From Branchiostoma floridae (lineage: Eukaryota > Chordata > Leptocardii > Amphioxiformes > Branchiostomatidae), in assembly GCF_000003815.2 (NCBI RefSeq), contig NC_049994.1, positions 10,705,751 to 10,769,750 on the forward strand: a DNA stretch of 64,000 nucleotides, given 5' to 3'. The position numbers and the translations under genes were made by a program. The notes under the pieces were generated by a model. It saw nothing but the letters and a program-made list of their open reading frames with translations. It searched no databases and had not been told where the DNA came from. Within the stretch, counting starts at the first letter, position 1. Each line of letters begins with the position of its first letter. Positions 25,701 to 37,900 of this stretch are shown here, one piece after another.

Positions 25701-28700
25701 GCTGCAGCATAACGTTCAGTTTTGATATCTTGTTGCATTGCAGTTTACTTTGTTTCGAAATATCAAATGGTAATGGGATTTAAAGAAAAAGAGATTCATC
25801 AGTGATGATAACCTCCTGGATGATACCAGGCCAATTTGTGCAGGTTTATTTTTAAGAGCAGGTGTGACATTTTGATTTTACCCATGACAAACGAGATAAC
25901 ATACATGTATTTTGACATGTCTGATAAAAGAGAACATTGTTCATCTTTAGCATATTTTTCTGTAATTTTTTCAAATTTTCATTATGGGATGTAGTTCACC
26001 TTAAAAGATAGGAAATCTTCATATCTTGTGTACTGGGCCCCTTTGAAAGTCAGTTTTTCAAAATTGAATGGTCCACCCAGTTGTCTGAAAATTCAATAGA
26101 TAAACAGATAGATAAACAATATCACAGTAAAACAAGTAGACAGGTGTTATAAGGAGAAGAATAAGGAGAAGCAATTGTAAAATGAATAATATATATATAT
26201 ATATATATATGGCCTGTTAGAAAAACAACAATATTGTAGTGATAAAAATGGGTAGGTGTTAAGTCAATATACAGTATACAAGAAGCAAATATTGTAAAAT
26301 CTAAAAAGTAAAACAGTTATGACATTTGTCAAACCTTAAAAAAAACTGCATATGCAAACAAAACCGTTGATTTGATTAGCCCAGCGGTATGTAATATTGC
26401 TCTATTCGCTGATGTATCCATGTCAAAAAGTAAAACCTGATGTATCCAAGTAAACAAGTAAAACAGTTTTGACATTCGTCAAACCTGTAAAAAAACTGCA
26501 GATGTAAACAAAACAGTTGATTTGATTAGCCCAGCAGTATGTAATATTGCTCTATTTGCTGATGTATCCAAGTAGCCAGGGTAAAATCTAAAAAGTAACA
26601 CAGTTATGACATTCCTCAAACCTTTAAAAAAACTGCAGATGTAAACAAAACAGTAGATTTGATTAGCCCAGCGGTATGTAATATTGCTCTATTTGCTGAT
26701 GTATCCATGTACCAGGGTATCTCCACTCCATGTACGGCAGCCTCTGCCCCCGGCTGTATACCGTGGGGCCTGTGTGCTGTCGATCACCCTCCGCGTGTGT
26801 GCACTTTATATTGGCTCCGCCGACAGTGATAGATGACTACGTCTTGCCTGGACCCTCGGAGGAGCGGACCCCGCAGTTTGCCCTCCCCACCCTCCAGTCA
26901 GCAATTTCACGTAGCGGAGATAGCAGCGGTTCTGTTGCCGCAGATAAAGCTAATGATGAGCGCTCCAGTCTTCCACTTGTTACGCGGGCAGTCGATAAGG
27001 TTGGGATGGTTCTCGATACGCGTGTCGCTCTGATCTGGTACTAATGATGCGCTGGAATGGCGGGATTTCGTTTCATCAAAGAGATATTGAAGGGGTAAAA
27101 AGGAAGTCATGTTCCGGGAAGACATATATAGGACATTGCGATGGATTTAAACTAGTTTAGATGAACATGCCATCAGTGTGAAGAATAATACCTCCATTCA
27201 GAAATGATATTATTCACCCCTAAGCATAAGGTTCAAGGAAAGGTTTGTAGGAAAGCAATAAGTTCCTACTACAAGGATTAATGCAGGGACGGTGGATTCA
27301 AACTTCCTATTACTGAGAAGAATACATCTACTGTCTGGAAGTAATAATTAATTAATTTGTCACCCTGTAGAGTAAGGTTCAGAGAAAGGTTAGTAGGAAA
27401 CTTTTAGTCTCTGCGCTTGTATGTTCTTACTATGAAATGTTGGTTTAGAATTAGTTTAGGTAAACTTTCTATTAGTGTGTTCGAAGAATACATCCAATGG
27501 AGAATTCAAAGTGATACTGCTTATCCTATAGCATATGGTTCAGGGAAAGGTTTGTAGGAAAGCAATAGTGGTCTTTAGTTCTTACTTACTGTGAGACCAA
27601 TGCAGAAAATGGTGGTTTGAAACTAGTTCAGGTAAACTTTCCTTTAGTGTGATGCATGGCGAATAAAGTCGTTATGAAGTCCTATTGGTTACCTTGTAGA
27701 CTAAGGTTCAGGTAAAGGTTAGTAGGAAAGGAATGGTCTTTACCTTTTACAATGAGGCCAATGCAAGAAATGGTGTATTTAAACTAGTTTAGGGAAACTT
27801 TCTATTATCAGGAAGAATACCTACATTGAGAAGTCATATCGCTCACCATAGCCTAAGGTTCAGGGAAAGGTTAGTGGAAGGGCAATTGTAATTAGTTTTT
27901 ACTGTGAAGCCAATGCAATAGAATTTAATGGTGGATTTAAACTGGTTCAGGTAAACTTTCTATTAAACTAAGTGTGAAGAATTTGTCTGTTAGGAAATTA
28001 TCATCCGGTTCACAGAAAGGTTAGAAGGGAAGGAATGATCTTTAGCTTTTACAATGAGGCCAATGCGAGAAATGGTGTATTTAAACTAGTTTAGGGAAAC
28101 TTTCTATTATCATGAAAAATACCTACATTGAGAAGTGATATCGCTCACCCATATCGCCATAGCCTAAGGTTCAGGGAAAGGTTAGTAGAAGGGCAATGGT
28201 CTTTGTAATTGATTTTTAGTACCGGGTATGAAGCCAATGCAATAGAATTTAATGGTGAATTTAAACTAGTTCAGGTAAATTCTATTAAACTAAGTGTGAA
28301 GAATTTGTCTGTTAGAAAATTATATTGCTCTACTGTATCATCCGGTTCACAGAAAGGTTAGTAGGAAAGGAATGGTCTTTAGCTTTTACAATGAGGCCAA
28401 TGCAAGAAATGGTGTATTTAAACTAGTTTAGGGAAACTTTCTATTATCAGGAAGAATACCTACATTGAGAAGTCATATCACTCACCCATAGCCCAAGGTT
28501 CAGGGAAAGGTTAGTGGAAGGGCAATGGTCTTTGTGATTGGTTCTTTCCATGAACATATGCTATAAATGGTGGATGTAAACTAGTTTCAGGTAAACTTTA
28601 TATTAGGCTAAGTGTGAAGAATTTGTCCGTTAGGACATCATATTGGTCATCCTGTATCATAAGGTTCACAGAAAGGTTAGCAGGAAAGGAATAGTCATTG

Positions 28701-31700
28701 TGATCTGTACTTCCATTTAGACCAATGCAGGATGTAGTGGTTTAAAACTAGTCCAGGTGAACTTTGTATTAGTGGGATTAAAGAATACATCCATTCAGAT
28801 GTTGTATTGCTAACCCTGTAACCCTGTAACATTATTAGGTTCAGGGAAAGGTAAGTAGGGGAGGAATGAACATAAGTTCTTACCTGGAGAATTTTCTTAC
28901 ACAAAATGTATATAGAACACTGTTCATCTTTATTTGTCAAAAATAAACTAACAATGAACAAAATTAAGATACAGCTATTTTCATGCAGTTTACAAGATTA
29001 AGTATCATCATATATTGCACTACTTTCTGTTGACTGCCACATCATTTTGCAAGTTGAGATTTTACCTGTAAATCTTGAAAGGTTTTCCTTTATCATCAAT
29101 GTTTAAGACCCAGCAGCCTTAAAACAAGAAAGCCACAACAAATTCAAGATATAACTGTTTTAATGTAGTTTACAAGATTGAGTGTCATCATTTATTGCTT
29201 TCTGTTGCAGCAATATCTTTTTTTTAAGTTGTTTAAGATTTTACCTGTAATTCTGTAAGGTTTCTCCCTTATCATCAATATTTAAGACTGTCAACAGCCT
29301 TTAAGGAAAACAAGCACGGCAAAAGCCTTTCTTTCCTGAGAAGGTTTGAAAGAGAAAGTGACTTATGATGCTGCTCGGCAGGTCTGACGAGAGGTTGAAA
29401 GGTGTAGGTCCTGAGGCGGTATCCGACGTACCCTGTATAAAACATGATGAAAACCAAGCTGATCGGATATTCACAAAATGTACAACATGGTTTGGGCATG
29501 TACTCTGTGAACCACAGGGGAAAACCTGTAGTGAGTTGGTATGTACTAATTGTAAGGGTTTTAGGCTGGGCCAGGTCAATTATATGGTTCACACTTGGCT
29601 ACGATTTGAAAAATGCAGATCAACTATTGTCTAATTCAATATTGCACGTAATCATTCAATTGCTCTTGTAATAGAGTCCAGTATAATTGACGATTACTTT
29701 TAATTAGACCCAAGCTAATATATTAATAGCCAAAAAAGTTTCATTGCCTTACATGTAGTTTGTTACCCTTTGATTATGAACTTGCACAAATAACCTCTCC
29801 AAAAAAAATCAAAAGTTGATTTGTTCAAGTTACAAGACCTTGTATCGTTTGTCCTTTACAATATGGAGGTAGCACATAGTGAAAACAGCAAACCCTAGGC
29901 CAAAGTCAGCTGACATAGCCAGCCAATCAGAAAAGGGCAATTTTGAAGTGTGCTGCTATCCACACCAAGTGAGATGTTGCCTCTTGTATGAACCCTTGTT
30001 CATTTGCAAGTCCGACGGTGCGCCTTACTTTAACATCACCGCCAAAACGAGAGGGCCGCGGCCCCCTTGGAGCGGCGGTGTGAAATCATCGTGACAGCGA
30101 CATTCACCATCTTGTCGTGACATTTTCCTCACCCCTTTGCCGTCGAGCCCCAAGACAAATGTTTGGTCGTGATTGACAGGCGCTTGGGATGGAAAATCCT
30201 GGCAGGGCAAGACTGTTGATAGATGGGGTGGTGTCTGTGGTTTGCTGGATCATGTGGCCAATGTGTGTCAAGTGCACCCTGGAGCCTCCCGTGATGGACA
30301 GCTGACATTTGGGTGGGGAGGGGAGGGGGGCACCGCTGTGGGATAAATCTTGCCGGGGTCAAGAAGGGTCAACCCTGGAGGATGTCCGCTAAGCCCATGA
30401 TAACAAGAAAGATGTCCTGTTATATAGAAGGGAGACATTTATAGACAGGAGGAGAGATGGGGGTGATCGAGGAATAGCACATCGTCACCCCTCCTCGTTT
30501 GTCAGGGGTGAACTGAAGTTAGCATACAGCCTCCTTCATAAAGATGAGTGCACTGATAACCGTAACAAGGATGCCATGTACAAATGTGTCATGTGGAGAG
30601 GAACGTTTCCTTATAAATCGTCTGTCAAGACAAGATGTCAGTGTGACATCTCTCTCACCGTGATATTATAAGTTTTTTCTTGATTTATGACCATCAAATT
30701 GTCCCTGATTAAAAATTCCATTAAAGCCACTTTGCCAGCAGAAAGGGAACAGATGTTCATGTCAAGTTCAGATGCAGTGATGTGCAGAGTATGTTCATTC
30801 AATATCATATGTTGCTACCTCATGCTCATCTTCAGTACCAACCTTTTTAATTCTTTCCCTGTTTTTCTAAAATTGATTTACGTCCCTCATTAATGGTTGT
30901 ACATGTACTTACGTATAAATCATTCGCATGTAGACATTACTGGATATACTAGTACCTGCAGCACTAGAGCGAGTGAATATGTTCCTGTCTTGGCTAATTA
31001 GTTTAGCACAGCAGGCATAAAGGAGATTTATTGTCAAGGAATTGGTTTCCTAAGTCGGAGTAAAATAAAGTATAAGATATTGACAAGAATGTTTATTTAT
31101 TTCACTACCTTTAAATACAGCATCCATTCTAATATCTACAAGATATGCCAGTCCCTACAATTTTGTAGTTGGCTGCCTATGAAACAAATAACTACTTTAA
31201 AACTGCCTCTCACGTTAAGACAAAGTTCATTTTACAAGAAGTCGTGGCAGCGAAAAAGACCTCGATGTAATCTTGACAGGTAAACTGGTGATATGGAACC
31301 TTAGAGTTGATACCAAAGAATCAGTGAGAGAAAGAGCCCTATTCTGTCAGGCTTTGATAATATTCCTGCCCGTAGGTGGTACACATCCTACACTGCCTCA
31401 GCATATTGACCATATTGATCCACCCACCTGTTCCTTTGTGCCCATGGTAACGCCTGGGGCAGAGGTCAGCCCCAGCTAGAGCTGCAGTGCTGTGATATGT
31501 TTTTTTTTGTTGGCGGAGTATTGGATATTGTCTCTGGAGGGGGTGGGGGTATCGGATCTCAACCTGTCTTGGATTAATGATACTTGGGGCACGGATAATT
31601 TCATAATTTGCTACTCAGACTTTTCAAGATAAATCCAGACAGTTAATGTACACTGCAAATTCAATTATTTTTGTAGGGACTTTATTTCTTGTTAGATTGT

Positions 31701-34700
31701 GAAAGGAAGTTTCGAGTTCACAGTTGAAACAATAAACTAATAATTACTTTATGCAAATGAGGACATAATTTGTATAATTATTGAGAAAGATTTATAATGC
31801 ATCAATCAAAAAGGTGAGAATTGTCTTGCAAAGTTATAAGGTCATGGAACTCTAGTTTCAATTTAAGACAGTAGGAGTAGAATGATGCTTGCAAACAATT
31901 GATTGTAGTAGAATGGATGCGAGTTGCTGAGTACACTCCAGAAAAGTTGAGGAAATAGATTTATGGTTTTTCACTTTTAATCTGTGATGATGATGAATCT
32001 GTGAAAAGTCATGATTTTTTGTTGTGGGCTGACATCTTTTATATGTAAGTTTATAAGTAGAGCCATGGCTTAAACTTAAAATTGTATCATGTTAAAACTT
32101 TGTGAAAGACTTGCGTATTTGTTCATGATTGTAATTTCCAACCTTTGATTGTTCTGTTGTTACAGCTCTACATTTCCTGGTGTGACCCCACCACTGCAAG
32201 TGAGGTGAGAAGTCTTTCTTCTCTCTGAAAGGTTTATTTTTGCAGGATAAGAACTTAGGCCACACTGACTATATGGATGACGTCTGCACACACGTCAATT
32301 TTCATCTGTTTGTAAAACTGCATGTACACAATGTATACTGTAAGGTTTGTGTTCAGCATGTCATTTTTGTCATGTGTAACAAATGAGTTGAAAATATAAT
32401 ATTACAAAAGATACGAAAGAACAAGAAATAATTTATTGTTTTGTATACCATGCTCTATGCATTAAGTGATTTGTCCAACCTTCCTGACAACTTTGATTTC
32501 ACAATGAAGGCAACTTTCTTTTATTTATTTATTTGCATGCTCACAACAGTTTTGGGGTTCCCTGAGGATGTCATCCACATTATCAAATCAGTGTGGCCTT
32601 AGTTATTAGGTAGTAGCTTTTGTTGACAAGTGACAAATTTCTTTGTTTATTGCATCAGTACTGTAGACAAGTAATTGATACTTTTTACATAGCCGCGGTG
32701 GATTTTTTATGAGTTTTCTCCCTTTCTTTGACAATTCTGGTGGCTCCTTTAATTACAAACGTGTCCTCTTCCCTACTGTGAGGAAACTGTTGCTTGTGTG
32801 ATGGCACAATAATTGATATCATGTGAAAAGTCTTCATTAATAACATGCCTTAATTCTAGTACATTAAGAAACATAATTCAGCGCTTAGTTCTTCCTGAGT
32901 TCGTATTACCACTGCCACCTTTACTTGACCTGAATTCCTTTAAGACACAGACCAGGATTGTCTTCACCTAATTCCTTGTAAATTCCCCTGTGAAGAGATG
33001 ATCTTCCTTCCATTTGAGGTGGAAAATTGCTTCCGCCCCTTCCTGAGACACTTGTTTAATTACTGGAGATGGGTTTTATTGGAAACTGAGCAGGATCATT
33101 CTCATTAGGCACAACCAGCGCAGCTCTGGGGATCTCACACACCAGATATGATACAAACAGTCTGGAAAACAATAACATAAATGATAAACAAAGCTTTCTG
33201 TATCAATGTCACAATAGTATCTTTTTGATACTATGCTTACATTTATGGGATCTCAGACACCACACACAAACAAAAAGTCTGGAAAACAACAACATAAACA
33301 AAGCTTTCCGTATCAATGTCACAATGGTATCTTTTTGATACTATGCTTACATTTATTGCTTATACTATTATGGGGATCTCAGACACCAGAAACAAACAAA
33401 AAGTCTGAAAACAACAACATAAACAAAGCTTTCCGTATCAATGTCACAATTGTATTTTTTTGATACTATGCTTTTATTTATTGCTTATATTATTATGGGG
33501 ATGTCAGACACCAGAAATGAACAAACAGTCTGGAAAACAACAAAATAAGCAAAGCTTTCTGTATCAATGTCACAATTGTATTTTTTATACTATGCTTAAT
33601 ATCTATTGCTTATATTATTATGGGGATGTCAGACACCAGAAACAAACAAAAAGTCTGGAAAACAATAAAATAAACAAAGCTATCTGTATCAATGTCACAA
33701 TTTTATCTTTTCAATACTTTGCTTATATTATTGTAATAAAAATGCTTGTCAATGAAGACAGTTAAGAGGCTCAATATTGGAGGTACAGTATGTTGCAAAA
33801 TTGTACCAATTGTAGTCTTCCACAATGAGGTTAGCCCAATAACAAGATCCATAGTGTGATTAAATCTCTGCCTTAAATTTCATTTTTCAGTACTTTTTTA
33901 TTGCAACTCTCCTGATGCTAAAAAAACTAAAGAAAAGTGCTCAACAGATTTTTTACTAATAACACGTACGTCACCTGTAAATTCTTATTCCTTAAAAGGT
34001 GTGAAAAGGAGTTTTTCTCATTAAGTACAGGTACATGAGATCAGTGTGAGAATCTCAAAAGTTTCCTTACTTGTTAAGGAAAGGTGACAGCAAAGTCATC
34101 AGTACCTTGCCAGAAGTTTCATTTGAAAATGCAACCTCCCAAATTACCTAACATGCCATTTGACAGCTCTCTTATTAAATATTTTGTTCAATCTAGGTAA
34201 GGGCGCACTTTGAAAGGTGGATTCCTGGTGGGTCGCGTGTGTCCTAGCAGATAAAATTAGCAAGTCCCCCCCAACGGTAATCAAACAGTTTCATCACAAC
34301 TTCTGCTCCTGCTGTAGATTAATCCTATCGCTGACAGGTAGACGTCTGTGGGGAGTTGACCGGCTCAACAGTTGACTCTAGAAGCCTGCGCTTCCATCAG
34401 ATACACTTGCCATCTTGTTAGACCGAATCCCGCCAGCTATCCGCCATCAGAACCCTCTTAACAACCCGACCCGGGGAGGCGTGCTGACGCCAAACGCGAC
34501 CCGATTCCGGAATCGCTTCTATCAGCTGTGCGAAAAGCCCGATTATCACCCGGTCTCTCCCTGGGACCGCCATGGTCTTAAATGATTTATTCAGCGGTTC
34601 AGGGCTGTCAGGTTGGGGCTAAACAAGATTTAAAATGTTTCTTATCTTCCAGGAAGATTATCAGGTAGTTGCAGTGCTATTATCCTGTAGAGCTTAGGAC

Positions 34701-34918
34701 AGGCACCCAGCTGTTCCCGTCATGTGGTTGGAGTTTGTGAAGGATTTGACTCAGCTGGATGGAAGTTTACATGTTTGCTCTGAGAAAAATGTAGTTAGAC
34801 CTTGATAAAGATAATGCAAAGTTAATACCCACAAACTTTACTTGTGTGATAACATCTCTGCTAAAAAGGAGCAGGTCTTCTTCCATATGTGTTGTTGTCT
34901 TTCAAATGGCTTACTAGG

Positions 34919-34950
<32 letters not shown>

Positions 34951-37900
34951 GAAATTGCTCACATTGGGAGGTGAGAATAGATAAAACCTTTCCTGGAATG
35001 GTATCAAAAATTGCACAATAAATCTTAAAGGCAGCAAATTTTGTCTTATGTGCAAGACCCTACCTTTCTCAGCATTTTATCTATCATATTTGTTCATCAG
35101 CTGTGGTAGGCCACTTTCGATCACATACTCAACAGCAAAACATGGTCACAAGGAAATCTGTTGCTTCAAAGCATTTTATATAATCTTCATCATCTTCAAA
35201 TTTCAACAATCATTCTATGTCAATTGGCGAATGGTTTTGTTTTGTTTTGACCAACAAATCATAGTCTTTTGGATGTAGTAAACAAGCTTCTAAATCACTT
35301 CATTTACCTTGCCTTTTTTTTTCACAGATAAGTAGACCAAGGTACAGCTCGCCCTACCCCTGGCCTCTGAACACTCTCCTGGCCTACCGCAAACAATGGG
35401 ACGTTCAAAACCAGCTCAAGGCACTGGGATGGTACAGCAAGACTCTGGAAGAGGTGAGGGGACAGGTTCTTCTTGAGAAGATTATAAGTATTGTTAATAG
35501 AATGTAGAACACTGACGAAAGTGGATTCCACCTGAAACGTCAGACTGTTTCCAAACTCATATCCAGTTACTCACGTAATTACTATTTGGCATATCTTATT
35601 ACCTGGATGTTGAACCTTCATCAAAGAATGTAGAACCATTTTATTGTGTTAAGACTGAGTCCAGCTGCTGAAGAATCTGGTCATCCACTGTAGTAGGCAC
35701 AAGAAAATCTCTGAGTGGAAACTATGCAGCTCCAGTGTCGTCAGTGAGGGATGGTTATGGTGAGAAGTATGACAGTTACCTGAGGATTAATATAGGACTG
35801 TCTGTGAGTAAATATTACTAGCTTTGGATGGACAGATTTTTGGAAACGTGCATGATTTCAAAGAATAGGCAATGCTAGACTTCTAAAAAGAGAGCAGTAC
35901 AAGAAAGTTTGCAAGTACAATAAAGTTTATGTGAGGAGAAATTTATGTTACTTTATTTGAATCTTTCTCATAACTCCAGGGAATTTTGATGTTAACTAAA
36001 CATGTATTAATGCCTGAGGTTGTATTGATTGCTACTGATTCATGGATACATAAAAAACAGATACGTGAAAGATGCCCTTACCTGTGTTTGTTTCACCTGT
36101 AGGTGTATGATGAGGTGGACAACTGCTGCAAGGCCCTGGCACAGAGGCTGGGGAACCACCATTATTTCTTCAAACAGGGGTGAGTAGGATGGTTGGGTGG
36201 TGTAAAGGAATCCCCAATCAGTGAAGATAAAAAAAAAAACTCTACTGTAAAGTTTTCCATTCTGGAGAAGAGACTTGACAGGGAAGTTTGAAAAGAAGCT
36301 ACAAAATAGTATATATTTTTTAACTGTGTTACAATTGCTGTCACAGGCGAGCCTAGCCTCCTTTGCCGACTTCTGGATTTATTTTTTGGGAGCGCTGATT
36401 CACGATTTTCAACATAGACTAAACACAAACTCCCTTTGGCAGCATAGCTTAGCCTTAGTTAAAAATCATTGTGTATGTATGTATGTATGAACCCAGGTAT
36501 ATCATCCCCCTTGGGGGCTAAAGGGTATCACAACAAACTTAACTGATAAAAACAATAAAGTAAACTTCAGTTCAGTTCAGTTCATCCTCATATTCATAAG
36601 AGGTGCCACTAATAATATCAGACCATGTATCTCTGTCTAGCATGGCGGTTAGCAGGTTGCAGGTTGCGGTCCAAAATTTACTTCTTCTTCAGGTCAATTT
36701 GTGTCTACAAAGCACATATAAATCCATATATAAGTTTCCTAGTCGCTATTTCAAAACAAGGAGCATCTACATGGATATCTTGGAAGGAAGAAAAAACATT
36801 GTCAGTTCTTTATAATTATTTCAGCTATCCCATTCCCAAAGAAGCAAACACTGTTGGAAACATGACTTCTTAGCTTCAACTCAGCATGCTGCAGGTTTAA
36901 CTAGTGCAGAAATGTGCCCAACTACACGTATTGATGAAAAGTCAGTGATGAAGATGTCATGATCACAGCCAAGTGTAAAGGCATCACTCAAACTGTCGAA
37001 GTGGCACATTGCCCACCAAAGTCTACTTTTGATTGATTTGGTTAGCCGTGATTGTTTGATTGGTTATTTGGCTGGTTTAGTAATTGATGACACAGCAAGA
37101 TTATCCAACACTGACAGATATACAAAACTTGCTTACATGCACCTTTCTCATGCAGCGGACATCAAAGAACGAAAACTAGGTCAATGAGGCAAACAAACAA
37201 ACAAAAAAATAATTATAGACTCGTATCCCGTTCAGTTTATCTCATGTATGTAGCAATTTAGAGTAGCGTAGAGATACAAAATAAAAGCATATATGAATGC
37301 AAATCATTTGACAGACATGTACCATTCTCTAATTGGTGAATTTGCTAATTACCGTGCTATCATTGGTTGAACTGCTAGTTATGACTGATAGTCTTTTGTT
37401 TGCCACATTGGCTTCGTTTTCGATCTATCATGTCCGCTGTGTGAGAAAGGTGTATTGCTTGCATACTGAAGGCACCAGCCATGCATGCTACCCTGCTAAG
37501 ATCACATGACTGTATCCCGTAGGCCCACAGAGCTTGATGCGGTAATGTTTGGCCACTTGTACACCATACTCACCACCCCCCTCCCTGGGGATATCCTCGT
37601 GGACATAGTCCGGCAGTACGGCAACCTCCTCAACTTCTGCATCAGCATTGAAAAGAGGTTCTTCCGAAAGAGGAGCAAGTGATGAGGATTCCTTCGCAGG
37701 GTTTGCACTTAGCTCCTGGCCAAGTCTTGTGTGCGCCTCCAACACTCTAACTGGGTTTTCTGTTACCTCTCTCATATAGGTTCTTATAGATGGACTCACT
37801 CCAGTACCTTAGACTGAGGGTCTGCATGCTCTTTTCCGTAAGGCGTAGGCAGCCTATTTTTATTTTCCCTAATTCGTAGGGAAAACCATCTTATCTACGT

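Noticed and set aside
33233-33765. Repetitive open frames with TNKKSGKQQ-like units
   Set aside because: Produced by the 125-bp tandem repeat.
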